A stretch of 64,000 bases of DNA from Symsagittifera roscoffensis. Lineage: Eukaryota; Xenacoelomorpha; Acoela; Convolutidae. The notes below the pieces were generated by a model. It saw only the letters and a list, made by a program, of their open reading frames with translations, searched no databases and was not told the DNA's origin. Shown in pieces: positions 31,465 to 40,807 of the stretch. Both the position numbers and the translations under genes were made by a program. The DNA is taken from contig NC_087062.1 in the NCBI RefSeq assembly GCF_963678635.1, positions 61,671,584 through 61,735,583 on the forward strand. The letters are read 5' to 3'. Each line of letters opens with the position of its first letter. The stretch's first letter is position 1.

Positions 31465-33867
31465 TCAATGCTCCATTTCCTCCTCCTGTGACGCTGACTC
31501 TGCACTCTCGGTCTCCGTGTCTTGCAGCACGTCATTGACTATCCTGACGCTGTTGGAAGCCGTCCTCCAACACTTCTGCACTTCCACCCTCTGTTTACAG
31601 CAAGGTAGGGGATCCACGTTTGATTCTCTGTTTCTACAGAAGCTGTTGTGGAGACACAACGCCACGTTTCTTTCCAAATCTTCTTTCAGCATCTCTGCCT
31701 TCTCATTTCCACTACGCTCGCTCGTCCTGGAAATTCTTTTCACAGCGGTGGTCACTGCATTCCGATGGGTCACGAAAGCTCGCTTGAAAGCTCCTGCCCC
31801 AATGTCCAGCTGATATTCACTGTACACTCTGCCATGTTTCGACATATGCTTTTTCGCATACTCGTACAACCATGCAGTCATGTTAGCTCTGAACCATGGC
31901 ATCAATCGTTTTCTTGCCCATATCTTCTTCACTTCCATCGGAATGTTTAGAACTTTGCACATTGTCTCAAAAAGATCTAAATCTTTTAGACAATCTAATT
32001 TCTGCAATTGTTCTCTCGTCGGTGCCTCCTGTCTATTATTTTCTCTCACATGAGCTTCCAGCCATCGTATCGCCATCATAACTCCCACTATCACTATTGT
32101 TATGGGCTGTGATGAATCTGGTAAACCCATGGAGAGCAGCTCTCCAGAGTCCCAGATCAACACCAGATTACTACGCTTGGGATACCACCAGGTCTGCAGC
32201 AAGCAGTGGCAAGGAAACTCGTCATGTGTCAACATGATGCTCCTCCAATTCCGTTTTCCCGAAGCTTCCAGCAATGGCTCCACTTCCATCATCACTCGGT
32301 GGATCTCATCATTCTCATCTACTGCATTGTAATCTGTGACAGTTGATCCTCTCTGTTTCTGTTTTTCAAAGTCACTGAAGTTCCCGCTCACATATCCCAT
32401 GAACTTCTTTCCTAGTATTGACTCCAACTCCTCTTTGGTTCTTTCTGGAACTGCTGAGAAAATCTTACACAGTAACTCGTAAGACTTTTCAGACATTCTT
32501 GCCAACCTCACGCACTTCGGCACTGAAAAGGCTTGATCCACAATCGTTCTTGTACTCTTCACATCCACAGCTACGAAATGTACAGGATACTTGCTCTTGC
32601 ACATTGGAGCCAACATTGAACCCACCAAATATCGTGCTCCTGATGGTCTACAATAAGTTTCGCTGTGTCTGATGTTCATCTCCGTTTCGATTGCTTCCCT
32701 CCATTTTCCTATATACTTCTGCTCAGTCTGCAGAACTCCTGGGAATACCTCTACGCTGATGGCTGTGACCATCTCATGTTTCTGTTCTAGATTCAATAGT
32801 GACTCTAAAGAACCAAACATGCTGTAGAATCCTAGTGCTGTCACCAGATTCACATCGGTTCCTCCATGGCAATCTGCTATCAGTTCCGTTTCCGTTTTTG
32901 CTTTCATCACTACATTTCCAAACAATACCGTCAACTGCTTGTGTTGTCTCTCCAGGGTTTTCACACAGTCTAGACTTCCACAAACGTGACCCTCTAGTCC
33001 ACAGACTTCCGCCAGACAGCTACCAGGTTTGACCCAGTCTTCTGGTCCCCAGCCAGGCAACTCCACTCTATCTTCTCCGTTGCTCTTAGAGGCTGTTATC
33101 ATCACATTATATATGATGTTGAGGTCACGCAGGTTACAGTCCGCATTCAGTTCCCTCTGTATGTCCTGTGTCGCCCGTAATATTGAGTCAGCGTTGGGAC
33201 TAGGACACCACGATGGCTTCATCAATTCCCACACTGCCATCAAGCTCGTTCTCAGTAATTCATCTGAGAATCCCAACCCAAATTCCACTCTCTTGTCGGA
33301 TTTTGGTACTGAAGGTGCAGTCACCTCTTCTTCCAAGACCAATCCCAATTTGGCCTGTGGATTGTTAACGCTCTTAGTCGTCACAATTCTGGACGTCCAG
33401 AATCTTAGTAACACCGCCTGCTCATAATCAAAGAAGCAATCACGTATGTCTTCACTCAGGAAAGGATTGTACGCTATCCCTATAATCCCGGATACATAGC
33501 TATATGACTTCTTCTTGATCGGTCCACAGTATTCACTGGATTTCGGCAATGCTCCCATAGATTCTTTAGTGAGCCTCAACTCCTTGTTTGAGAATCTCCT
33601 GATCTCGTCTATCTTTTTCATGGGTTCCAATTCCTCAGGTTCTTTCATGTTCACCCTCATCGGTTTACTTTGCTGCATATCCAGCATTGCTAGCAAGAAC
33701 ATGGCTTTCGTTCGCTCATCGCCTTCCTTCAACATTTTAACACAAGTGCTTAATGCAGGTACTGAAATCTGCTCTATCAGGAATCGAATGAAACAGAGAG
33801 CGTCTCTCCGCTTTGCACACGCTACTGCTGCTCCCTCCTGGACTATCAGATCCCTCAGATTCGTCAT
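31465..33867 (-). CDS. Element C ORF3, 800-aa protein of unknown function with Cys-His motif
   Basis: The ATG overlaps the stop of the 976-aa ORF in ATGA (33867-33864), so it may be made by reinitiation or be the continuation of one protein after a -1 shift. In A the same junction is one frame. Conserved blocks shared with A: YSYVSGIIGIAYNPFL (about residue 122), MKPSWCPSPNADSI (about 216), the motif C284-x4-C289-x4-H294-x-C296-x4-C301 which could bind zinc, EHEMVTAISVEVFPGVLQ-like, SVPKCVRLARMS and IPMEVKKIWARKRLMPWFRANMTAWLY. The C-terminal tail is acidic. There is no signal peptide or membrane segment, so an envelope role is unlikely. I do not recognise the family. Confidence 0.8.
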   Translation of the reverse strand: MTNLRDLIVQEGAAVACAKRRDALCFIRFLIEQISVPALSTCVKMLKEGDERTKAMFLLAMLDMQQSKPMRVNMKEPEELEPMKKIDEIRRFSNKELRLTKESMGALPKSSEYCGPIKKKSYSYVSGIIGIAYNPFLSEDIRDCFFDYEQAVLLRFWTSRIVTTKSVNNPQAKLGLVLEEEVTAPSVPKSDKRVEFGLGFSDELLRTSLMAVWELMKPSWCPSPNADSILRATQDIQRELNADCNLRDLNIIYNVMITASKSNGEDRVELPGWGPEDWVKPGSCLAEVCGLEGHVCGSLDCVKTLERQHKQLTVLFGNVVMKAKTETELIADCHGGTDVNLVTALGFYSMFGSLESLLNLEQKHEMVTAISVEVFPGVLQTEQKYIGKWREAIETEMNIRHSETYCRPSGARYLVGSMLAPMCKSKYPVHFVAVDVKSTRTIVDQAFSVPKCVRLARMSEKSYELLCKIFSAVPERTKEELESILGKKFMGYVSGNFSDFEKQKQRGSTVTDYNAVDENDEIHRVMMEVEPLLEASGKRNWRSIMLTHDEFPCHCLLQTWWYPKRSNLVLIWDSGELLSMGLPDSSQPITIVIVGVMMAIRWLEAHVRENNRQEAPTREQLQKLDCLKDLDLFETMCKVLNIPMEVKKIWARKRLMPWFRANMTAWLYEYAKKHMSKHGRVYSEYQLDIGAGAFKRAFVTHRNAVTTAVKRISRTSERSGNEKAEMLKEDLERNVALCLHNSFCRNRESNVDPLPCCKQRVEVQKCWRTASNSVRIVNDVLQDTETESAESASQEEEMEH

Positions 33868-36794
33868 AAGGAAAATTTTTCCTCCTTTGATCTCTTCCTT
33901 TCTCCCGAATCATATTCTTCGCGAGTCAGTCCCATCATGCACCAGGCGAGCCTGAGTTGTAATTCTGTCCTTACGTAAGGTACTGCCACGAGAGCATGTA
34001 TTCTTGGCGTAGTCCTCATTTCCTCTTCGAAATAGCTCAATACTACTGCTTTCCATGGAAGGCTCACCAACTGCTCGATCGTCTCCGCCTGTACGTCAGA
34101 CGACGCCAAAGTTCCGTACGCCTTCTGCTTGAGGGTGGTGCCTTGCAACATTGTTTCCAGATAACCCTCCATGGCTTTTTCCTCTTCCAGGGCCATTACA
34201 TGCCCTCTAGCCGAGTTTCGGTATTCCAACATCTCCATGTATCCACCGGTGGGTTCATCTATCGACACTGTCTCAGACACTGTCAGTCTGTTGTATTCCA
34301 CTGGTGTTAGTTGTCCTGCAACACTTCCCTTTCCATGATTCATTGGAGATGGCTTGAAGTCCCTCATTTTACTCTCTCCACATTGACTGAGTATTTCCAT
34401 TTCTAAAGTCGCTCCAGTCAGAGTGCGGTCACTCCTTTTGGATTTATAACCGGTTGACTTTAACCCCGCCATGAGAATGGGTGGCACCATCGCTATATCA
34501 GTTAATATTCTATCTGTGCCAGACAATTGGTAATCACCTTGCCCCAAATCCATGACTTCCTCAACTCGTTTTCTCTTCGCTGAGTTACCAGCTTTCATCG
34601 ATATTTCCGAATCCACTTTCGTCTTTCCAATCCTCCTCGGCATCACTCTGCTGCCTAACTTCATTTTCATCGCATTGATTTTGTCAATCACCATTTTCGA
34701 TCGCATCGTTCCTCTCCTGGTCCTTGACAGGTACACCACCTCTCCTTCATTGTCCTGCGGTGTTATCTTGATGGGAGAATTCGCTTCACTCTCATCAGTG
34801 GCTGAGTCGATCATTAACTCACTCAGTCTCCCTTCACACTCATCAAGCTTGTCAAGCACTTCTCTCATCAAGGGTTGATTGAGACCTGTTTTGAGAATGG
34901 ACTGGGTCCCATAGCTCTGAATCACAGTCCAGACTTCTTCCATAAACGCCACTCTGTCCAGCTTACATCCCGTCCTACTCTCGTGGTCTCGGTGATGTAC
35001 TTCCCATTCTTCTTCGGGTAGCGTTCCCAAGAAAGGTACTCTGGCTGAGGCCTCTATTCTTCTCCTCCGAGGTGATTCCATGAGGATTCTCTGATCGTTA
35101 TTTCTTGTATTGCCAGGAGAGCTGCTCTCCGGCAAATTCCGTTTCATTTCCTCAAAGGCTGACGGAGGTTCCAGTGTCGAGATGCCTTCATCCGCTGGCT
35201 CAGTCGTTTCCAACGTGTCTGCATTATTCTCAAGATCACTGAAGATATTGAAATCCAGGCTGGATGTTCCTCCTGTCGATGCCCTGTCGTCTTCCCCACC
35301 AGCTTGATCTTGTTGCATGGGTTCTTCCGTCTGACGGTTTCCACCCTGTCCGTCATCTCCTTCTGACTTGTCCCCATTCGAGTTCGATGGTCCTTGTTTG
35401 TCATCATCAGCTTCTTCCTGGAATCTCGGTATGAGCAATGTACCGGCTGATTTATCTTCCTCCTCTCCATGGACCACTTTAGTTTCTTCGCAGCCGAAGG
35501 GTGCTAGGAAAATTCTCGTCTGCAATATTCCCGCAACTTTCATCTCTTTTCTCACATTAGTCAGGATTACTGAGGCTTCAGGCAATTCAGTCCTGCCTCT
35601 CATCCTCATTGGAGCTGAGCCTAGTCGTCTCCATTCCTCATCAAATCCTTCAGGCTTGGGAGTAGCGGCGTTGCTTATTCGCCTTCTCGTCGCTTGATCC
35701 GTGTACGCAAATCGTGTGTACTGTAACACGGCGGCATTTCTCCCCACGAAGTATGGATCCATCGTCGCCGAGAAATTCCCTACTCTCCTTTCATTGGTTT
35801 CGAATGCTCTCAACCTAGGAGTTTGTACTACGGAGACTGCTCCGAGCAACATCCTTCTTATCAGAGGGAATTCAGGGATTGCTTCTGGTAGCTTCTTGTA
35901 ATCGCCCCAGTCCTTCGTCTCTTCTCTCACCTTGTGATACGCTGCTGTGAGACGAGGCACTCTGGTCATTTCGCCATTCGTTTTGTCATAGGGCCTCAGA
36001 TTCCAAAGCTTTGGAAACACCTCGATGTGCCCTCTTTCTACTTCTCCCATGCGGTCACAGAAGTGATCGTCAAAATTGATGACTGTCATCTCCGGCTCCG
36101 ATATTTTCGCAAATAACAGATCTTCACTCATGAGCTCTCGCAATGCGTGCTGCTCACACCAGTTCAGTGTACTACCGTCCATTGCCGATATGAGGTTCAG
36201 GTGCAACACCGACCTCCTATATGCTTCCACTTTAACGTCAGGGAACGCAAAGGTGACTGCTGGTCCATAGATCACTGTCACGAACTCCGTGACTCCTCTG
36301 ATCAGTGCCAAGGGATCGATTCTCATAGCTAAGCTCAAATCTGTTAACAGCGGCATGCCTCCAACATGTCGTCTAACATCTTCCTCTCTTTCAATGGTCT
36401 CGTCTTCTCCGGTTCCAAAGCGATTTTGCTGCAAGAGATACTGGATAAGAGTGTGTCTCAGGTCTCTTATTTTGTTCCACGAGTCTGTGGATTTCTTCAT
36501 ATCCAGATTCCTCACTCTCTCTCTTTCATCTGCTCTGGACAACGTGCCAGTTTCATCAGCCCTCCCAAGTTTCCGTGGGTTATTGCGATCAATGTCAAAA
36601 GTCCATCTAGTCGCAGGTTCTGTATTCCATCCGTAAGCAGTATCACCGGTCCTTTCACGAAATTCTCCGCTCCAAATGTCACAAACAGGGCTATTAATTC
36701 CACTATCGATACTTTCACTACCGCTTGGAGGAATTCCTTTATCAAGTAGTGCGAGACTTTCGGGTAGACTTTTGCCAAGAAGGACGCGGTCCAT
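33864..36794 (-). CDS. Element C ORF2b, 976-aa frame of unknown function
   Basis: The first about 94 codons overlap the end of the 1299-aa ORF in another frame and have no counterpart in A. Homology to A starts near residue 95 (NKIRDLRHTLIQYLLQQNR), so the natural entry is probably from the upstream ORF by a frame change and not at this ATG. Blocks: GGMPLLTDLSLAMRIDPLAL, VTVIYGPAVTFAFPD, EVFPKLWNLRPY, AIPEFPLIRRMLLG; an acidic, Ser- and Gln-rich linker (about 440-560); a basic cluster SAKRKRVEEV, a possible nuclear localisation signal also kept in A; and a helical end, ending in TGA overlapping ORF3. No domain recognised. Confidence 0.75.
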   Translation of the reverse strand: MDRVLLGKSLPESLALLDKGIPPSGSESIDSGINSPVCDIWSGEFRERTGDTAYGWNTEPATRWTFDIDRNNPRKLGRADETGTLSRADERERVRNLDMKKSTDSWNKIRDLRHTLIQYLLQQNRFGTGEDETIEREEDVRRHVGGMPLLTDLSLAMRIDPLALIRGVTEFVTVIYGPAVTFAFPDVKVEAYRRSVLHLNLISAMDGSTLNWCEQHALRELMSEDLLFAKISEPEMTVINFDDHFCDRMGEVERGHIEVFPKLWNLRPYDKTNGEMTRVPRLTAAYHKVREETKDWGDYKKLPEAIPEFPLIRRMLLGAVSVVQTPRLRAFETNERRVGNFSATMDPYFVGRNAAVLQYTRFAYTDQATRRRISNAATPKPEGFDEEWRRLGSAPMRMRGRTELPEASVILTNVRKEMKVAGILQTRIFLAPFGCEETKVVHGEEEDKSAGTLLIPRFQEEADDDKQGPSNSNGDKSEGDDGQGGNRQTEEPMQQDQAGGEDDRASTGGTSSLDFNIFSDLENNADTLETTEPADEGISTLEPPSAFEEMKRNLPESSSPGNTRNNDQRILMESPRRRRIEASARVPFLGTLPEEEWEVHHRDHESRTGCKLDRVAFMEEVWTVIQSYGTQSILKTGLNQPLMREVLDKLDECEGRLSELMIDSATDESEANSPIKITPQDNEGEVVYLSRTRRGTMRSKMVIDKINAMKMKLGSRVMPRRIGKTKVDSEISMKAGNSAKRKRVEEVMDLGQGDYQLSGTDRILTDIAMVPPILMAGLKSTGYKSKRSDRTLTGATLEMEILSQCGESKMRDFKPSPMNHGKGSVAGQLTPVEYNRLTVSETVSIDEPTGGYMEMLEYRNSARGHVMALEEEKAMEGYLETMLQGTTLKQKAYGTLASSDVQAETIEQLVSLPWKAVVLSYFEEEMRTTPRIHALVAVPYVRTELQLRLAWCMMGLTREEYDSGERKRSKEEKFSL

Positions 36795-39700
36795 CCGGCT
36801 CCCAACCCTTCTAGCATGCTGTCTGTCCTTTCAAATCCCTCCTGTCCTTTCACTTCCTGGGTCCAGAAGGTTTCCAGAGTAATCTGACACATTCTGTTCA
36901 CGAACTCAGCTGTCTTTTCTCCGGCATTTTCCGCCAGGTTCACCTCCTTCAACAAGTAGGCGTACATCTTAGTGATCATTACTGGGCCTTGTTGAAAAGC
37001 ATCTGCACCCAATGCCGCTACTCTCGGATTCAGGTGTAGCCACTGGTTTGCTTCCGGCTTGGTTCTCAGCACCATCGCTTCCAGATGAGCTCTCGTCTCC
37101 AGTGAATTCTTTCTTCTCGTGTCTTCACTCGCCACTTCCATTGCTCGGAACCACAAGTCGTTGGACATTGCCGTAATCACTCGATGGTCGTCATCTATTC
37201 CTGGTTTCAGTTTGAGTTGCCGACTGAAATTGGACAGTTCCAACCCCAGCACTTCGTCCAACACCAACATGTGTAGCGCGTGGTCCTTGAACCCTCTCAT
37301 CGCGTTTGAGATATCTGACCATACTGCAGGCAGTTCAGCCTTAAGTGGCCTCAGGTTCTCCATTTCTATCATGCGATTCGGGGCTGTTATGATCACATCA
37401 TATTTTCCCTCCGAAAGTAAGGCTACCATTGCATACACAAATTTCAGTCCATCCGGGAGATATGCATATCCCGGAGACAACGCAAATACCACTCTCAGCG
37501 TCACTTTATTGAATGATCCCTCCTTTGTCGCGTCTACCACTTCACCCATTGACTCCAGGATGTCTTTTATCGCGGGCCATACTGCGTTTTCTGCTGTTGC
37601 AGGATCTCTGAGCCTGCTCAGAAAACCTCTACTGTGTAGATGGTCATTGATGCCAGCAAACACAATCGTTATCGGGTTCATCTCTGTCTGCCTCTGTACC
37701 CCTATAGCCAATGACACTGATTGCAATAGGTCTAGGTCAACTGCGGCCAGCATTATGACGTCCGGCCAAAACAAAGACTTAGAGGTGTACACGAACTCTG
37801 AATTCGCTACTACCATGATCTTGGCCTTTCTCATTTCTGCTTTGTCGTAGGCGGCGAAGATGCTCTCATCTTTCTTTATTGCTGTCAATCCGCCATATCT
37901 CTGGGCATCACCATCTTGGTTCACTTGTTTTGGGTATACTCTCTCCTTCACATGACTAGGTGGTGTCGTCAGTTGCTTGAATATCTTCACGTGTTGTCCA
38001 ATTGGCGCTCTCGCCGTCAGGAATCTTCCTGGCTTTTCCTCACGATTCCTTTCCTCATGGTTCAATCTGACATCCTGCAACGGTCTTGCATTCACAGGTC
38101 CCATTGTGTTATTGGAGGGCAGTCCTTCCAAGTCAGCAAATCTTAAGGCTGTCGTGGAGCTGAAATTTATGCTAGCGGCTATCAACCAGTCTACGCCGGT
38201 TATTGAGTATAATCTGCTGACGGATAGCGTCGCTCCATTTAGCATCCTCCTTGCATCTTCGATGAAGCTTACTTTCTGCAGGTCCAGCTTCATCAGTTCT
38301 TCTTTGTATATGTGCCAGGGAGACGGCATGGGTCTAGACCATAACAATGAGCCTCTGTTCGGTCTCTCTTCTCGACTGCTACTCGTTGTCTCCGATCTAG
38401 TGTCTGATCTGGACGTGCCTGCTATTCCTTCGTTTGGTTGGTTGACGGGTCCTATCCTTCTCCTAGGATGAATTGTCCTCCTCGTCGGTGCTTCTCCCAA
38501 CCGATCCTGCACGTCAGTTCTTCGACCTGATTCGCTGGAGCTTTGTTGCCGGTAATTTATTGCGGCTGGGACTGTACCCAAACGCGTTTCCAGGTTAGGA
38601 GGCACAAAGGTAGTGATCACCGTATCATTCACCGTTCCCTCTTCCTTCAATACTCCTGTATCAGAGAGTTCTGCTTCTAACTCGTCCAACCGTTCTTGGA
38701 AGACTCGATTCAACCAAGCTTGTCCCTCGATTGTGTCAAAGTGGATGCCATCCGAAGTCAGTCTGGCTTGCTCCATGGCTCTCAATTCGTGTTCAATGTC
38801 CATAAGGATCATTCTTCCGGCATTTCGATTTGCTAGGTTTCTTATGATGTTGTTCCATCTCATGACTCCCTCGTTGTGCCTTCTTCCTGATGCTGTCAGG
38901 TTTCTTGCGTTCATTGGCACCGTGCAAACGGTCAGTACCGCGCAACTGAACTTCTGCCAGAGAGTGGTGAACAAACACACCATCATAGATTCCCACTGTG
39001 CTTCCTGCTCGTCTGATCCTCTGGAGATATCATTCGTCCCAACTAATATCATCACACTGGGTATCCTCCCGGGATTCATCAGCTCCACCATCCGGTATAA
39101 TTGGGCAATTGTCGCGCCTCCAAAGGCCATCACCGTGGTGACCCATGAGGTCCTCAAATTCGTTAGCACTCGGATTAAGCTGTCTCCCAATATCAGGTGA
39201 GATGTCCCGAGTGGTGGTTGCTGCAGGTTTACAGCCGGGCTCCAGGTAGCTCGATTGAAGCAGGCTCTCGGATCTGTCTCCGGAACTCCCGTGAAATTAT
39301 ACTTTAATTGATTATTCTTCTGCACGTCCATTACACGAGACACTTTCTTCGCTGGCATCTTCCTTACTTTTCTCTCTGTGATCTTCGAACTCCCCCTGAG
39401 TGGCGTCACGTCACTTATCCCTTGTCTGATTATTGTCTGGGAGAGTTGTACTCTGCCCGTATCGTCAATCGTTCCATAGGGTGCAGTCACCCCGGAACCT
39501 GGTGCATTCTTGTTAGCGACCAATCGTCCAGCGGTCTCTATCAGTTTTCTCACTGTCTGTTCTACGACGGGATCACCCAAGGTGTCACTAGGATCCGGGA
39601 TTGTTACTCGGTTCGTCTCTGCTGGAAGCCGTGTCTCCGTTGTTTGACTCATTTCTCGAGGTGTCAAGAGCTCCATCGGGGACTGCCCACGAGGAATATC

Positions 39701-40411
39701 CCTTGCAGGTATCACTTTCTCAATGGACGTCGTCAACGCCACCTGCTCCGATCGCTCTTTGTATTCCTGCCTTAAGCGTTCGATCTCTTGACCCTGCTTT
39801 TTGTTGCAGTCTTCAAACAACTTTCTCCACATGTCCCGGTCTTCCTCCATCGCCAGCATGGTCTTCGTCATATCGTCTAACTCCTTCTTCGTACTTCTCA
39901 ACTGATCGTTCATCTCGTCCAGATCTTGTATGGTTTGGTTCGTCTGAACCTTCTGTGTTACTTTCGCCCCTTTTGGTGGCACAGCTACTCTCAGTGGTGA
40001 ACCAGACGAGGTCGCCTCGCTGTTCATCTCCCGATGCATTCTCGTCAGCCCAGGTTTGGGCTTGGAGGGCATTGGCATCTCACCTGGTTGGTAAGTCCTA
40101 GAACTTCCCAACCCAGGCTCATTCGCCAAGTCACTCCCTGAGAGAGCCCCGTTTCTCCACCTCATCACTCTCATGTTCGGGCGGTCTAGTACTCCTCTTT
40201 CTCCATATGCTGCCATCAACAGGACTTCCGTGGGGCGGTCCCCACGGTTGTCGTGCCCCAAGATGTTAATCAGGGCGGTCAGCAACATGACCACCTCTGG
40301 GTCCTCCAGAGCGAAGTCTCGTTCGATCAGCCGACGATAGATCGCATCTACCATCGGTCCTACATATGCCTCTGCCAGGTCCATCAATTCATCCAGGTTG
40401 AAATTGTCCAT
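36512..40411 (-). CDS. Element C ORF2a, 1299-aa protein with SGNH hydrolase domain
   Basis: Residues 1-120 form a helical N-terminal domain; 160-225 a coiled coil. Residues 404-580 are an SGNH/GDSL hydrolase: ILGDSL with Ser411, FGGAT with Gly431, VGTND with Asn460, SDGIH with Asp554 and His557, so every catalytic block is present. Such enzymes cleave esters, often acetyl esters; the substrate here is unknown. After a Ser/Arg-rich linker, residues 860-1090 show MVVANSEF, FAGINDHLH and GIDDDHRV in the order of SGNH blocks I, III and V, suggesting a second, degenerate copy. The end has hydrophobic helices. The ATG at 40411 is preceded by a 396-bp gap. The frame ends at 36512 while homology to A continues in the 976-aa frame. 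Confidence 0.88.
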   Translation of the reverse strand: MDNFNLDELMDLAEAYVGPMVDAIYRRLIERDFALEDPEVVMLLTALINILGHDNRGDRPTEVLLMAAYGERGVLDRPNMRVMRWRNGALSGSDLANEPGLGSSRTYQPGEMPMPSKPKPGLTRMHREMNSEATSSGSPLRVAVPPKGAKVTQKVQTNQTIQDLDEMNDQLRSTKKELDDMTKTMLAMEEDRDMWRKLFEDCNKKQGQEIERLRQEYKERSEQVALTTSIEKVIPARDIPRGQSPMELLTPREMSQTTETRLPAETNRVTIPDPSDTLGDPVVEQTVRKLIETAGRLVANKNAPGSGVTAPYGTIDDTGRVQLSQTIIRQGISDVTPLRGSSKITERKVRKMPAKKVSRVMDVQKNNQLKYNFTGVPETDPRACFNRATWSPAVNLQQPPLGTSHLILGDSLIRVLTNLRTSWVTTVMAFGGATIAQLYRMVELMNPGRIPSVMILVGTNDISRGSDEQEAQWESMMVCLFTTLWQKFSCAVLTVCTVPMNARNLTASGRRHNEGVMRWNNIIRNLANRNAGRMILMDIEHELRAMEQARLTSDGIHFDTIEGQAWLNRVFQERLDELEAELSDTGVLKEEGTVNDTVITTFVPPNLETRLGTVPAAINYRQQSSSESGRRTDVQDRLGEAPTRRTIHPRRRIGPVNQPNEGIAGTSRSDTRSETTSSSREERPNRGSLLWSRPMPSPWHIYKEELMKLDLQKVSFIEDARRMLNGATLSVSRLYSITGVDWLIAASINFSSTTALRFADLEGLPSNNTMGPVNARPLQDVRLNHEERNREEKPGRFLTARAPIGQHVKIFKQLTTPPSHVKERVYPKQVNQDGDAQRYGGLTAIKKDESIFAAYDKAEMRKAKIMVVANSEFVYTSKSLFWPDVIMLAAVDLDLLQSVSLAIGVQRQTEMNPITIVFAGINDHLHSRGFLSRLRDPATAENAVWPAIKDILESMGEVVDATKEGSFNKVTLRVVFALSPGYAYLPDGLKFVYAMVALLSEGKYDVIITAPNRMIEMENLRPLKAELPAVWSDISNAMRGFKDHALHMLVLDEVLGLELSNFSRQLKLKPGIDDDHRVITAMSNDLWFRAMEVASEDTRRKNSLETRAHLEAMVLRTKPEANQWLHLNPRVAALGADAFQQGPVMITKMYAYLLKEVNLAENAGEKTAEFVNRMCQITLETFWTQEVKGQEGFERTDSMLEGLGAGWTASFLAKVYPKVSHYLIKEFLQAVVKVSIVELIALFVTFGAENFVKGPVILLTDGIQNLRLDGLLTLIAITHGNLGGLMKLARCPEQMKERE

Positions 40412-40807
40412 ACTGTTCTTTCCAAGTTTGATTTGATTTCGATTTCAAGTTTTGACTCAAGTGAGCAATTAAATGATCAATCAGGATCTAGAAAAGAAAT
40501 CACGAATGTCACACTTGTCAATTTCACCCTAACATACATCGTTAAAATTTGCTTAAAGACAGTTCAGATAAAAAGATATTTATCCTAAAATTTATTAAAA
40601 TCAATTGGTTTCTAAAATTTTGGAATTCGACCTAAGATTGGACAGTCCAAACTTTGGATCTATTCCCAAGATTGTCATTTAGTTGTTCATGGTCACTAAC
40701 CCCTACTTACCCATGATCTTAATAACCTAACACACAACATAACATAACGCACCTCTCACATATTACACACAACTTAGTCTTTGGCCTAACACCCTCTCGC
40801 ACATCAC
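40412..40807 (-). promoter_or_regulatory. Inter-ORF gap of element C with candidate splice acceptor
   Basis: 396 bp between pol and the 3' block. On the - strand TTTCTTTTCTAG (AG at 40489-40488), about 77 bp before the ATG of ORF2a, looks like a 3' splice site; GTGTTAGGCC is shared with the gap of A. A subgenomic RNA is inferred. No gene. Confidence 0.4.

Noticed and set aside
33864-33885. AAAAATTTT run before ORF3 as a programmed -1 frameshift site
   Set aside because: The phase GAA AAA TTT TCC does not fit the X XXY YYZ rule; ATGA reinitiation or a simple lesion is equally likely.
36700-36794. N-terminal 94 residues of the 976-aa frame as a real protein start
   Set aside because: They overlap the conserved end of the 1299-aa frame in another frame and have no counterpart in A.
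34000-40000. Long + strand frames opposite the 3' block of C
   Set aside because: They are antisense shadows of the conserved - strand ORFs and have no homologue in element A's orientation.
31465-40411. Envelope gene in the 3' block
   Set aside because: No signal peptide, no clear membrane anchor, no cysteine pattern of envelope proteins; the N-terminal ORF is an SGNH protein.
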